A stretch of DNA of 64,000 bases from Cyanoderma ruficeps (taxonomy: Eukaryota; Chordata; Aves; Passeriformes; Timaliidae), in NCBI GenBank assembly GCA_008694505.1, contig VZDJ01007753.1:24374547-24438546 (forward strand). The letters run 5' to 3'. Both the position numbers and the translations under genes were made by a program. The notes below the pieces were generated by a model that saw only the letters and a list, made by a program, of their open reading frames with translations, did no database searches and was not told the origin of the DNA. Shown in pieces: positions 49,568 to 63,713 of this stretch; position 1 is the first letter of the stretch; each line of letters starts with the position of its first letter.

Positions 49568-52500
49568 TGGATATCTGGTGGACCTTTCTAGAAAAACACA
49601 GGTAAATAAATACTTCCTATGTTAGGTAATACTCAAGGATGATAACTGGACAGAAGAGTGATGAGTTTCTAACTACCTTATATACCACTTTAGACATCTG
49701 GTGGATGTGACTCAGCTGAACCAAGAGTTTCTATTCCTGTTGTCACTTAAAGCAGAAATTTCAAAGAGCATTAGATTGGTATTTTCTCTCCTCTAGTATT
49801 TTAATATGTAAACAAAACCCTCTGCTCTGTTTTGATTTCTGTCTCCAGACAACAGCAGTTATTAGTCATTCTAGAGCCAGATGTTTATTGGGTGCAAATC
49901 AGCATAAGGTTTTATAGAAACATGGTGATCTAAACAAGCTGAGGTTTTTGCTGTCCTTGGGCTATGTCTCAGAGTTATACTAGAAATAAGAAACAGAAAA
50001 CAGCAGAGAATCAAAAAACATAGTGCAAAAGAGAAGGACTGAAAAGTATTTGGCTGACTCACAAAGATTCACTCTTTGTAAAATCTGGAGATATAAACAG
50101 TGGCTAAAAAGGATTTGTTTTTCTCTAATTTACACAATATATTTATTATCCTTAAGCCATTCATAAAGAGATGCCTTACAGACCCATGTGGAGACTGAGA
50201 TGAAAAGATACTACTGTCATTTTCACAGTAATTTTTTTAATTAAGATTTTCCATATACAGTGTAAAACATTAACACTTTTTCAGCATACAAGACACGAAC
50301 AGGGTCCTGAACCTGCTGTAACACTTGGAAAGCATTTTAGAAAAACAGAAAATTTTAATTATTAAAAGGTTACATGGGTGGTTCTGCTCTGTTTGTCCAT
50401 AACACTCTCAATATGGCGTAATTGTCTCTGCATTCTAACACCCAGCAGCAGCAGCAAACTGTGCTGCTACCACACTAAACCAGGATGTTTTCCAGCAGTC
50501 AGCTAATTGGAAAATTGTAATAAAGTGTAAAGCATGTATTACAGCCCCATATGATTCCAGCTTATGCCAGCACTTCCCTTGATTCTTCCTGATTTGTTGT
50601 GTTTCTCCTTCCATAGTCACTTGGATTCATAAACTGATCTCACACATACCAGCATTTTAGTCTGTTTAAACATCCTTTTATGTGAAATTAGCACAGTATT
50701 TCATGGCAATCACCTTTCTTTTTATGTGCTTTACTATTTAAGTAGCTTTCAGTGATTACAGAATGCCCAATCATAATGCTAAAGGGTTGAATCACATAGC
50801 CTATAATTTATAGGAGCTACATTATCATGTGGAAAAAAATACTCAATACTCCACGCTGCTACTGTTATTATGACTGCCCTCACAATAGCTGCTTAGTTGC
50901 AATTCTTTAACTCTGAAAGCTTAAAGTTGAGCATCATCATTCCAGCATTCCCTGGTGAAGTAAGTGAGTATCCAAATGAAGAATTCTCAAGTCATAGCTA
51001 AAGTAGTTATCCTTTCAGGATAAAATACAGTAACTGCTTTATAGCATTCAGCAGGAATCTACGTAGGAAAAAAGCAGAACAATGGAGCAAAATAATGAGC
51101 CAGAGATGAAATTTATCCAGAACTGAATTTAATATCTTCCCCTGACAAAGAGAGATGAGGCTGTACCTCACCACAAATTATATACCTTTTTTGTGGTATG
51201 ACTTCACACTGACTCACAGGAAGGTGCTACTTACCGTGTTACCAAATCTACTCCCAGCTGCAACTTGTTGTTAGTCAGATTTCTAAACTCAAAGTGAAGA
51301 AGTGGCCCATGGCCTTTCTAATATACAAAAGCTGAAGAGAATACAGTGTATGGCTATACTGCAGCAATAGCCTGTTGAGTTTACTACTCAATAACTGAGT
51401 CAATTGTTTTCCGTAACTTTCCATTTTCTTTGAACTAATCCATCTTGCTTAGATTCAGTAAATACCCTGTTTCATCCAGCCCTTTCCACACTACTCCAGA
51501 GATCTGTACTTCTAAAATTCAGGTGAAACATTTTTCAACTGCTTATACATTATCTCCAAGAACAGCTCCTTCACCTTTGTTCACATCCTTATCTAATTGC
51601 ACTGACCTTGAAAGCCTGGGCAGGTCGATCTGCTTAATCAAGAATTGGCAAATATTATAAACAACACAGACCCCAAATGTTCTAAATCTATCCCATTGAC
51701 ATCTTATTCACCTTCCTGTACTGAAGAGCACTGGAGCTTGAAAATAGCCCTGAAGAAATTGCACAACTGATAGGAAACTGGTTTTACTACTATTCATTTT
51801 GGCATGTTGTATAGAACAACAATATTGATTTGTGTGCCACGATTATGAAAAAAGGTTGTCTTTCACTGAGAATGTACTTGAAATTTTTGACAACAGAAGA
51901 AAAGACATTTCTTCACTCCTGCTGGGAATGCTACACTGCAACTTTAAAGCAAACTTAACATCTTCATGTCATGAACATTTTGATATAGTTTGCATTTTCA
52001 ATTATGAGGAGGTTTCACAACAATTTGCTAAGGAAAGGATTACCACCACTTTTGAAGAAATTAGCATGACAACTTGTAAGGCACATGGAAAGAGGGTAAG
52101 ACCAAATCTCATTCAAGTGAACATATTGTTCAGTCATCTTCCCTGGCCTAACAATCCTGAATTATCCTGAATCTATTAAAGTCTATTTTAGGTTTAGTGC
52201 AATAGTATATACAGTATCACCATCCTGAGAAATCTATAGTACAGAGTAATAAAGAAATATAGAGTGCAACGTAACACTTGCTTTTAATATAGAAACATGA
52301 GCACCATATAACTCATGGTTTATGCTTTTCCATGTACAGTCTTTTGTTGGGGGCAGTCTGAAGAGTCATAGTTTTCACTCAGTGCTAATTTTATGGAAGC
52401 TGAACGTTTATGCCAATTTTGAATTAAGTTCTCCTTTTGTATTTTAAAGCAATTAGCATGCTTTTGTGCTATTCTATTAGTTGCAAAATCAATCAAAGAA

Positions 52501-53815
52501 GCTTTCCATTATTTTCCTTTTTCTTAAGTCAGAGACATTCTCCACAAGGAAACAAAGACAGCTTCAGTCTCTTTTGTTTTGCCTTTATTTCATAGGCTGT
52601 TCTTTGTTCAGGAGAAACCTCTTTTGGTTTTTTTTTATGGAAAATGGGAATGGTTTTGTTCTGAGGAGCAATGAACTCTGCTTCCTTACAGTCAGTCAAT
52701 AACTGCTTTCTACAAATAGGAAGAATAATACTTCCCATCACTCTTTACAGACAATATTAAAAATAATAGCTATGTTTTCCATTAGTTATTTTAATTATGG
52801 TATATTATCACACATAGCCAGAAAATCTCATTTAATTTGCATGAAGATTTGTTCAACACAGACATTTCACAGTATCCTTTATCTCATGAATGTCAAAACC
52901 AGTACCTGAGTGGCTAGGTTGGACTAAAATACAAGCAGTCACCTAAAACCAGAACCTTAGATCCCAACCTTGGATTCAACCTTATCACTCTCCATTTTCC
53001 TAACAGTACATGAGCAAAAATAAGTCAGTTTTGGTCAAGTCAAATTCTTACCTATGAATGTACAGTTTGGAATTTCCTCTGCTTATGGCCGTGTGTGGTT
53101 TAACCTGGTAGCTGCTGCTCTCAGGGGAAACCTAATCAGTATGAAAGTGCTGCTGCTGTTTTCTTCTTAAACTTGATGATTGGCACATATAGTAACAACT
53201 TATTGACTAGATGATACACTGTATTGAATCTTAATCCTCACTCACTTTCCATTGCCTAAAATTACCTGAAGAGGTCTCCCAGCTTAGATAGACGCTGTTG
53301 CTTTACAGGAATATAACAGTGGCTGTTGTCTCAGTTTAAAAGACTGATGAGGTCTGAAAACAAATACCACGTCAGACTTCTCCTGGACTCCTTCTAATCT
53401 TTATACTAGAGAATCCCATGTGTCTTGCCCATTGTTTCAAAAACGGCAGATCTTGCAGATGTGCCTTAACAGCACCAAGTCTTTATAAGGAATAGTGAAA
53501 AGAATCTTTTCTGACCAAGACCATAAGACCAACCTTCTCTGGAAATTTTAAGGGACCTCTGTCATCAAGACTATCCCTATATGCACAGTTAACTATGGGA
53601 AACTCTCTGAATATTGTGAATACTTTGAAACACAGTTCTGAAATACCTAATTCTCCTCCCCTACCAGAATCCCGGGAACTTTAGAGTAAATTCTAGATTT
53701 TTTACCATGGAGATTAACCCTCTAAAAGCTATAAACCATTTAGCATTGTGACCAATGCAACTACCTGAGTCGTTTAGTCCACGGGGTTTACCAGTCCAAG
53801 GGACCGTGTATTCTT

Positions 53816-53831
53816 GAGCACCATCTAGTGG
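53816..53831 (-). promoter_or_regulatory. CTCF-like motif
   Basis: The minus strand reads CCACTAGATGGTGCTC, close to the vertebrate CTCF core (CCA-C/G-YAG-R-K-GGC…), with T where the core usually has C after GG. It lies in otherwise unique sequence. Occupancy cannot be judged from sequence alone, and about one such near-match could arise by chance in a window this size. Confidence 0.35.
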
Positions 53832-55229
53832 GATTTTCATGGTTTACAGATGCACGGATTTAAAACTCATGTCACAGCCCTTTGCTACATTAAAAGGGAT
53901 TTAAAACATGAAACCAGACTTTGGCTAAACTTTTCATTGCTGTTAGAGAGCCTCGGGCTTTCTTTTTCTTTTGAGTGTGCAAGGGAGTAAAGAACTCTCA
54001 GCTATTAAAATAGTTTGCTGGTCTGTTTCCAGGATATCTGTTTAACTAAGAGACCTTTTGCCTGTTATTTTGTTTTTAAGAAAAACTAAAAACAGCTTTC
54101 ATGTTTCTCAAAGCACAAAAAGAAAAATACAAAAAATAAGAGACAGTAAAATTGGGAAAGTTTGTGCCTGGAAGTGGAATCTAAGAGAAGAAAAACTGTT
54201 TCCTGAGAAATCATGACTTGAAATCCATAAACTGAGTTTACAATAGGAATAAAAATCTTGCAAACGCATAATAAACCCAGCATTTTTAATGGATCTAAAA
54301 TTTAATTTATGCATGTTTCCAGATACAGTCCCATTTCCAGGTACTTTTCCACAGAAAAATATAAGTTAATGTCTTGACAAAAGTCTTGTTTACAGAAACA
54401 ATGAAGTAGGACACAGCATCTGTTTACTTTATGATTTTCCTTAGAGATGTGTTATTCTGCACAATCCTTATCACTCTGTCTGAAGCACGATTCCTTGCAA
54501 TGGGACAGCTTGGTTTTAGCATCTCAAAACGGCTTAGAATTGAGGGAAAAAATTAATATGTGGAAAATAGTTGTTGTAACTGACATTACAAGGGAAATAA
54601 AATTCCTTTCTATAGTTTTTTTTTCCCATAGGAAACTTTGAGCAGGAATATTTTTGTGGTTTATGTTTTGACAAAGTTTATCCTTTTCATAAATCAGGTA
54701 AATCTTGTCCCTCTATTTACTCTTAAGTATTTATGGTGTCCAAAACAACAAGTTTAGAGTATGTTCTAATAGGAAATCACTTAAAATATCCCTTTTTTCC
54801 CCAGCAAAATGTGGAACTAACACATTTTAAACTCAACTGCATAGTACATTTAATGTTTGCTGTAGGATATTCCTAAAATTATCTCTAAGAGAAACAGCAA
54901 ATAAAACCTCCAAGGCCTCTTGCTTTTTGCCTTTATTTAGTCTTTCTTTTGGAAGAGAATAATATGGCTAGGATTTCATCAGGATTTGCCATCATGATAA
55001 CATGCTTAGATCATGAATTATAACAAGATTAAAATTACAATTTTAGTACTCTTTCAGTATATCCAGATGCAGTAATTTACCTGTATTAATGAACAGAAGA
55101 CCTTTCATTACCCTCAAGCATATATTAATTTCTTTGTTTTCCCAAGCAGAAAAAGGGATATCGTAATATCTTTCTGAAATATCATATAAAACTCCCTTGT
55201 AGGGGAAATGATCTCTACAGAAAGGGATG

Positions 55230-55274
55230 TAGTGCATGGTGTCTATATGCATGACATATAGACACCATGCACTA
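55230..55274. repeat. Perfect 20-bp-arm hairpin with 5-nt loop
   Basis: The left arm (55230-55249, starting TAGTGCATGGTGTC) and the right arm (55255-55274, ending GACACCATGCACTA) are exact reverse complements around CATGA. On plus-strand RNA the stem could extend six more pairs outward using A-U and G-U pairs. No repeat family or known microRNA was recognised. The most likely origin is a local template-switch inversion. Confidence 0.95.
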
Positions 55275-56003
55275 TATTTTGGGTAAAGAGCAAAAGTTAA
55301 AAGAAATACATATTTTCTGCTGCAAAGTTCTTCCTTATTGGAGAATTATTTCCTTAGAGGAACATGAAAATATGAGGAGAAAATAAGACAACAGAAATGT
55401 TCTCCAGCAATCAATAGTAAAATTACAACCAATGTGCCAAGTTTATCATATCTCTGCACTTTTTCTGGGAAAATAGCATAAGTTCTTTGAAATTTTCATG
55501 TGTCAAGACTATAGGTGTTTAGAGGAGCAGATGTACTGGCCACAATTGTCAGGGTTTTGATTATTTTTGCACATATCTGCAGGACGATTACATGTACACA
55601 GAAACATTTTGTCCAACTGATGTGCTTTATCACTGATGAATTATTGCCAACCACAAAGAGTTTTTTGTTTTACCTCTTTAGTATTTGGAGGTGGGTTTTT
55701 TGATAAAGCAAACTAAATTTGAATTGTCAATGGGATTTTCCTGCCTTTGAACTTTTTAAAAATTGAGTGGATATGAAATTTGTTAAAAATAGAGAGGACA
55801 TGAGCTTTAGTTCAGCACTCTTATCCTTATTAAAAATTGCTTGAATTTCATAAATTTTGGCTCTTTGGGGGGTTTGTTCCATATCTGAGAAAATATGTGT
55901 TCTGCTTGTGTTAAGTGTTCACTGTTTGCTGGAAAATTCAAAGGTTCGCATTATCCAACATAGCCTTTCATTTTGGCATATTCTGGTTCCAAGAGATCAG
56001 ACA

Positions 56004-56235
56004 CGGAATCACAGAATCACAGAATGTGTAGGTTGGAAGAGACCTTCAAGATCATTGAGTCCAACCCAGCCCTAAGACCTCAACTAAACCATGGCACCGA
56101 GTGCCATATCCAGTCTTTTTTTAAACACATCCAGGCATGGTGACTCCACCACCTCCCTGGGCAGACAATTCCAGTACTTCATCACTCTTTCCATGAAAAA
56201 CTTCTCCCTAATATCCAACCTATATTTCCCTTGAC
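56004..56235 (-). mobile_element. CR1 LINE 3' end
   Basis: The plus strand carries nearly three inverted octamers (CGGAATCACAGAATCACAGA), then GGTTGGAAGAGACCTTCAAG and ATCATTGAGTCCAACCC, then the inverted end of ORF2. The element is 5'-truncated near 56235. The octamer array and short 3' UTR are well preserved, so the copy is moderately young. Confidence 0.93.
56084..56230 (-). pseudogene. CR1 ORF2 C-terminus
   Basis: The minus strand reads [20 protein letters not shown], followed by [20 protein letters not shown] up to the stop. This is the typical end of CR1 ORF2 and is uninterrupted. The frame continues upstream into non-CR1 sequence to 56299, so the open piece is a chance fusion. The fragment lacks all catalytic domains. 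Confidence 0.88.
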
Positions 56236-59196
56236 GCAGGGCTTGACACAAAGCCCTTAAGGTGCCTGAGAAGTTAGCAGCACCTCCAGAGCTCCACATC
56301 CTGAGCAGTTAGTCTTAGCTAGTGGACTCACTCTAGTGCATCAATTTAATCATCCCTTGTCTTGTTAATTTCTCTGCTACTTAACAAAAAGAATCAGCCT
56401 GTGTGGAAGACAGAAAGGTCTATTTTTTGTCATGAAATCAGAACTAAGGAGTGCCCCTTTAAACACTCAGGCAACACATATAAAATTGAACTAAAACCAA
56501 ATTATGTTTAAGCTATGAATCTTAGAACTACAGGATTTCATGGAAATCAAAAACATGCATAAGTCTAAAAAGTTATTTGTAAAACTTCAGGAAGTTGTCA
56601 AGAATTGGTAGACATTGAGCTTGAGAAGATTAAGAGACTGTGTGTTTGCTTATAACATCCTTGAAAAAATCACATATTTTAAGCAGGGGAAAAAAAGTCT
56701 TTTCATGTTCCTGATATTGATTTAAACAAGAACCATTATTAGTGGAAGAAACATTTGGCCATTTGTCTGGTATATGAACCATATGGAAGCTTTGTTCTTC
56801 CCTATAAACGGTTTTGATGTTCCAATATTCTGACATCAGAGCGTCAGTGATCTGAGTAATTTCTATTGTGTAGCAATGGGATCTGTCATTATTCACATCT
56901 GCTTCGGAAAGGAGATTATTTCAGTTAGTCATTTTAGTCGTTTTAATCCACATAATAAATATTAAAAGTAATCATTAAAAATCCTATTTAGTAGAGATTG
57001 ATCCTTTATTAATATTCTCACAACTCGACTCAATCCATCCCCAATGTTAGATAAATTCATCATTCCTTTCTAGTTTTCATGTATCAGAGTAATCTCCTTC
57101 AAGACTTCCTGACTATATGGCTTCAGGGTAATTAGCTTTACCCAGATTCCTTTTTATTCTATTTCAACTTCTGCAAAGCAAAGGGACTGAAATTCAACAT
57201 ATTTCTTTTGGAACAGTTGTTACTGAAATTTTTTTATGCCACTAATATTATCATTCCCGTGTATGCCCAAAGACGATGTTATTTTGAAGCCTGGAGTACA
57301 CTAAGTAACTAACACAAAGAAATGGTGGCATCTTCAGTAAAAACCTGTATGCAGACTTGATGGAAAAGGTGTTGGATTCCTGATTATTTCCTACAGAAAA
57401 CACTCATTTGTAGTAAAAGAATATATTAATCCCATGATATTTGTTATAAGAGAACTTTTTTCCAAAGCATGTCCTAACAGTGAAATTATTTTTAAATGAA
57501 AAATTGTGGGAGTTTGGGGGGCTTTTTTTGTTTGTTTGTTCATTGGGTTTTGTTTTGTTTTGCTTTTTAGAATGCAGGCTGGCTAAAATTGAACTCTCTC
57601 CCATGTTAAATAGTTGGTTCCAGCAACATCAAATGAGCCCCACTATGTAGCAGGTTTCAGGTGCTTCAAGTTCCCTGCCACAGAGGCAGAAGCCTAAACT
57701 CTGTATCTTGAACCAGAACTCCCAGCAGTTCCAATAGAGTAACCTGGAAGTTAAATCTTTCTCTTCTTAAAAAAAATTTAAAAATAGCAGACTCAGGCAA
57801 ACACAATTCCAGGAAACATAATTTTAGAACAGAAATACTTTTTTCAATGATAGCTGAACAATGTTTCTTATCCTGTGTTGCTTGTAGGATTTTTTGTCAC
57901 TTAGTTTTGATTTAGAATGAGTCCAGACTTTGACATCTCAATGTTTTTGAGAAATAGAATTCTCAAGTTCAAGCCAGTTCTATTAGCAGTTCTAAAATTA
58001 CTAACGTCAGCATGGTCAGAAAGTGGAAGAGTAAAAGAGAGAAAAGTCACTTCAGGAAAACCTAGGAAAAGCTGATATGCAGTGCAGGAAAAAAATAGGC
58101 ATGGAAAAGATGTTTTGCTTCAGTGTCTATTTTCAAGGGAAAAATAATCTCAGAAAGGGTCCAGAAAATTAGAATAATTTTATACAATATGGACAACCTC
58201 TGTATTTAAGAGCATTAGTATTCTCTGATGAATATGTCACATTAGAGACTCTGAATACATAATATTTGAGTCCTGATCACTGATTCTCTCCTGAAGATGG
58301 AAAGTCTTGTAGCATTGATGAGTGGTGTCTCAAGGACTATCCATATTGAGTACCAATATGACACTGGAAATACTAACTTTTCCTACAACATAGGTATAGA
58401 TACAGACCTACATGTTGACCCATATCCATTGACGGGAATATTCCTTTCTTACCAGTAGTAGTTCCAATGGCTTTAGTAAGGCTCATGTCAGTGGCCTAAT
58501 TCAATTCAAAGCTTAGAAATCTAAATATCTACAGACATGAAAAATTAACCAATAAAACACCTCTGTCTGCTGCTTCTTTTATAACATCTACAAATTCTGA
58601 GCTTATAAAATTTAAATGAGCCTAAAGCTTTTAGCTCCGCTGTTCATTGTTTTTTCTCTGTGTGCATTTGTGCCACAGCAGGAGTGTTGCATGCCTTTGC
58701 AATATTAATATTTCTAAACATCTGGCATTTCCTATATGACTTCACAGATTATCTGTAGCGAAAGACAAATGAAAAAAAAATAAAAGGTGAAACTGTATTT
58801 CCACAAATAAATCTCTGCTCGCAGCATTCTCTGAAATGTAACAGTTTCAATAAGGTGATTCTTTCTACTGGAGGTGTATTAAAAGGGTAAGTTAAATTAA
58901 TTGAAGAGAAATTCCAGTGGTGTGAAATGATCCAGCAGGGAACATATAACCCTGTATAATCTTTATTTTCACACTCATAAGATTACCACATTTATAAATT
59001 TTTAGTCAGACTTAACAGAGAGATTTTCAAATTAAACTCACAGAGACACATACACACACATGCATGCAGCTCTGCCTTTGGGGATTTACGCAGAAAAATG
59101 ACATTGAACATCAGCACACTCTAACCGTGTCACCTTGTAGTTATTGGAAGTTATAAATCCATAAAACCAAAATGGAGATAGTTCTTATTGATGACC

Positions 59197-59301
<105 letters not shown>

Positions 59302-60733
59302 CAAAAACAAAACAGGAAACAGGAGAGGCAGATGAGAAAGGGCTATTTCAGAAACTGTTTTGTACTTAATATTTAAATTACATGTTTACTATAAGATTCA
59401 AAATTGAGCTTTTTATTGTGCTGTGAATATTTGATTCCAGCACAGGAAACCTATGCTTACTGAAAGTAATTATAAATGCGCCAGTAAATGTTTATCTCCA
59501 TTCTGTATTGTAATTAGTTTAGTGCTTTGTTTTTAGTACTTTTCATGAAAACTGTTCAGTGGCACATTGATTGAAAACATGATTCAATTCCCAGAGTCCA
59601 TTTCTTCCAGGATTACTATACTTAGAAACCAGCTTATATTACCTTATTGAATTATGACTTGTTTAATTTCCTAAGAAAGTATGTATTTTTTAAAATATTA
59701 TGGAAATTAAGAGCTGTTTTATTAGCATTTATAAATTTAGTCATTTTCATGTTGGCTGTAATCAAGGCAAAACTTGAAAGCATATCTTAGCTTTTGCACA
59801 TACAACAATAATTATTCTTGATACTGTGTATATATGGGTTTGACTTTCGGTAATTTTTTTTGGTTTGTTCTATGTATTTTTAGTTTTGCAAGCAGTCTCT
59901 GCACTTGACCTAGTCTTCTTCAGGTAAAATAGGTAAACCTCAGCTGCATCTCTTCTGCCTCCATTCATCACCTCTTTATGTAGATGCAGACAGTTGGAAA
60001 ATCCATCATTCCTTTCACAGGTAATTTCCAAAGCATAAAAGGTCTAGAAGAAGTCTGAAATGATGGGACAACATGAAGCAGTATGCCAGAAGTGAGCACG
60101 ACAGGATGGATTAATCACAGCTCAGAAATCCTAGTCTGCTGGAGGATTTCCCCTATAGTCAGCTTTGGAAGTGTTCTAAAAGCCACCAAGTAGTAGAACT
60201 TGCTTTTTCAAGGAGACAAGAAAAGTAATATTACCTAATGAGCCCAGCAGATCTGCATTTGATCTCTGTCTCACATCTGTACAGGCAAAGTGAGGTGTAG
60301 GGATGATGCATTGATCAAATCATTTGAATTCCAAATTTTTCTTTAATATATTGAATTTTAAATTATTTAGTTCAAGTAGAGACATTCTAAATTTATGAGT
60401 TTTATCAATCTAGTAGAATTATGGACATATCCCATGCAATTAAGCAGCAGTTTTGCAGTTAAAGCACAGACTCAATAGATCTAATTTCACACAGATGTGA
60501 GCAAAACAGCAATCCTTTCCAAATTAGAGCATTTATTTTTCATAAATGAAATTGAATTTTATGAGGTTTTACAAGTAAATTGGCAGCTAATATAACATCA
60601 TAGTAATGATAAAATTTGTCTCCTTGAATAAATTCATTGGGTTTTTTCTTTTTTGGTTGATACTTCTTGGTTTTGAACCAGATAATATTACAGTGGTTTT
60701 GTAAAGAATATATATAGACATATACACTTTGAG

Positions 60734-61287
60734 ATGCATTTATCCCAAATATATGTATCAAACGAAGAAGATAATCAGGAACTCATTGTTTTTTCAAGGA
60801 CAAAAGATAGGAGATTTAGTGAAAAAGTAGCAGAATTAAAACAGAGTGTGATACTTCCTTGTATAAACTGCAACTATCATACAGAGCTCACTGCTACGGG
60901 ACATTTTACCCGCTATAAGCAGTAGAAGTCCTCACAAAGGATGAAAATAAATTAATGGAAGAATTTTCTGCAAAATATCCACCAAATAACCACCTATCAA
61001 CTAGGTCTATCAATAACTATGCAAATACTATATCTGGTATAAAAACTTCTGGACTACTAGAAGATGGAGGTGAAGTTTCAGACTGTTTGTGTCCTGTATT
61101 CACAGGCTCTGTAGTGACTTCTGCTAGAGCTGCAGAACTGGATTAAGATGAACGCTTTAGTGTAGCAGAAGTTAACCATACAGCACAAGTTAACCAGTAT
61201 GGTTTTCTTAACACAGATTTAATTATTGAAATGTTGCTGAAATTGCAAGCTTCTTCTGAAAAGGGGATAAGGGAAAGATTTGATTAA
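60734..61287 (+). other. Unidentified interrupted reading frame, possible pseudogene
   Basis: An ATG frame runs from 60734 to a TAG at 60923. A second frame takes over at 60919 and runs to a TAA at 61285, interrupted only by one TAA at 61144. AATAAA follows at 61295-61300. Together this gives about 180 codons with one frameshift and one stop. Upstream, a pyrimidine-rich stretch and ATATTACAG (ending near 60691) could serve as a splice acceptor. I do not recognise the product. Stretches this open are expected a few times by chance in 64 kb, so it may mean nothing. It could be a decayed retrocopy or terminal exon. Confidence 0.15.
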
Positions 61288-63713
61288 ATAATCAAATAAA
61301 AACTGTTGTGTAATAACATTTGCTTTTGATATTCTTTATAATAAAAATTTCCTTTTAAATTGGGCTGAAGAGTAGCACTTTCATCAGGCAATTCCACATT
61401 GAAAGATCTGTTACATATGATTTTCATATTTCCTTATTTTAGTGTGGTTGAAATATGTGCTTTCTTCTGTGTGGTGCTTCTTTCTTCAGACTTTTTTTCC
61501 TTTTATTGCAGTCAATAAGACTAAAGTGCAGATTACCTTTCGCTAGCGTAATCACTGCCAGCTCCTCTCAATTGTTTTTAGCTGTAGAAAAATATAGAAA
61601 CACAATATTTTCTCCTTTTCACACCTTTTGAGGAAATGGGGAAGCTGACTACCTTTTGAAAGAGATGCCTCCACTCTACTGGTTTAATTCATGAATCCTT
61701 TCACGGGGAAGTCACCGGGAAACCAAAAAAAAGGCAAGAAGAATGAAAAAAAGTGGAAGGGTATTCAAAAAGTAAATTCTTTAAGGGTAAGAAATGGTTA
61801 CAACTTTTTTATAATCCAAAAAACCAAAATTGTCGTCTTCTTCCCAGAGTAATCCTTTTAGACAATTTCACTACATGAGGTGGTCTTTTCAAACCTGCAG
61901 GTGCAGATTTCCACTATACAAACCAATATCTGAGAAATCATCAAAATAAGAGTCATGGGGAAACATGTAGTTGTGGAAAACTTGGAATATTTTCAAACTT
62001 AGGGTTTGCAGGTGGCTAGTCTCTCCGAAGATTTTAATACCCAAACACTCTCTACTTATACTTGAAGACTTTTCCTTTAGAGATTCCAACAAGAAAGGGA
62101 GGCTATTCACAAATAGGTGCCGTTTGTGTACACAAAATGTGCTGTGAATGTACAATCTAAATTTAAAATAACCTGATTTAGATCAACCTACTTAATGAAG
62201 AATACTCAGAGCTTACTAAAACTTTGATTTTCCAGTTATCTTATTTTATAGCTAGTGCTTCAGAAGCCATAACGAGACAGATAAATCAGATTGTTTTTAT
62301 TGGTCTATTGTGTACATTTTAATATAGGTAACAAGAGTATCCACTGAATCAGACTTTGGAGGAATTTGCAGTATATTGTGGCATAGCTTTAACCTTGACA
62401 CTACTAGAAAGATCACTAGTTTGATAATTAATCAATATGTATTTCATCTGAATAATATATCTGATTAAAATTTCAGGTTTTTAAGAACTTAAAACTATAT
62501 TATGTTGATAATAGATTTCTTTGTACGTCTTCGAATCTGCTGCACAGTATTTTTTTAAGAGAGCTGTGAAAGGCTCTAATTAGAAATTAAGTTACAATAA
62601 AAACAGTGGGATTTTTTGTATAATTAATTTTGTATTTTATTTTTGAAAAATAAATAAAAATATTTTTGAAGATATGTAAATAACAATAGATTGCCATGAC
62701 TGATGAATTGTTTTCATACATTATTAGAAAGGTTTCATTTGTTCTTAGAAAGTATGAGAAAAGTCTCCAAGTGATGAATATGTCAATTACTGAGATTAAA
62801 AACTGCAGCATTTCAGAAACTCAGTCGGAAAATTATTTAAGGTTTTCCATAGAGCTAACACTTATTGCACGCCATAAATGTCATTTTGATTGTTGCAGAA
62901 ATCTTTGAACACCAGGTAATATAGAGCAGACTAGACAAAGAAACACACATGTAAACACCATGGATTTAAGACTGTTTGCTATTATAGAATCAAATTTGAC
63001 AGCTTCAAAAACAATAGCCTCATCACCAAAATATAAGATTTGCTTTTAAAAACCATTTGCTCAATACTGAAGTTTTCCTGTGTTCTAGCGATTTCATTTC
63101 CTGTTTACATGTAAAATTTGTCCAGAACACTCAGTGCCTCAAAACATACTGTAAGAATCAGTGACATTAGTTCTAACTGTGCTGTAAATGCTGGAAATAT
63201 TGATAATGTGTGTATATATCTCTAAGTTATATTCTCACTTTGATGTCATATTTGTCTCTGGAAAGGGTGTATGAGCACCTGTGTGTCTTATAGGAGTGAA
63301 AGGAAGACCAGGTTGCCAATTTGTGTTGGGCTCCAGTCCATTATTTGACTGTTAGAAATACAGTGATAAAGTGTAGCGGAGTAGTTGACAGAAAAGACTC
63401 AGTCAGGGATGAGAAATGCGACAGTGATTATGTGGATGATTATGTTTAGATTTATCACTAATAGATCATCTAAATATTGCCAGTGACGTGTATAATACAA
63501 GCATGTCTGAAGGGTTATAAGCAGGTTCATCTGGAAACACATAGCTTTACAGTCTTTGGCCTCACAGGCTGCACGATTGCAAAGCAAGAAAGCACTTGTG
63601 TAGCTACCTTAGGATTTTATGTCCATATGTTTGTTGATTGCTGAGGCTGGCAGTGTCCCAATTTCAGGGACAGAAAGATGAGGCCACTAGCAACAGTTCA
63701 AGGGAACAAACTC

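Larger units (their letters stand above)
48302..56003. other. AT-rich unique sequence, no gene seen
   Basis: 7.7 kb without a supported gene or transposon. A 112-codon frame at 51832-52170 starts at GTG and is unrecognised. Small repeats, a CTCF-like motif and a strong hairpin are listed separately. A possible LTR-end scrap near 53085-53130 was considered and not called. Confidence 0.55.

Noticed and set aside
51832..52170. 112-codon plus-strand open frame
   Set aside because: It starts at GTG, lacks recognisable similarity and has no convincing splice sites. There was no ground to call an exon.
53085..53130. LTR-end-like sequence (GTGTGTGGTTTAACCTGGTA)
   Set aside because: It resembles the terminus of a minus-strand avian LTR, but nothing LTR-like continues beyond about 40 bases and no target duplication is seen.
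56084..56299. 71-codon minus-strand ORF with MWSSGG start as a host gene
   Set aside because: The C-terminal 50 residues are the end of CR1 ORF2 and the start is unrelated flanking DNA, so it is a chance extension of a LINE fragment.
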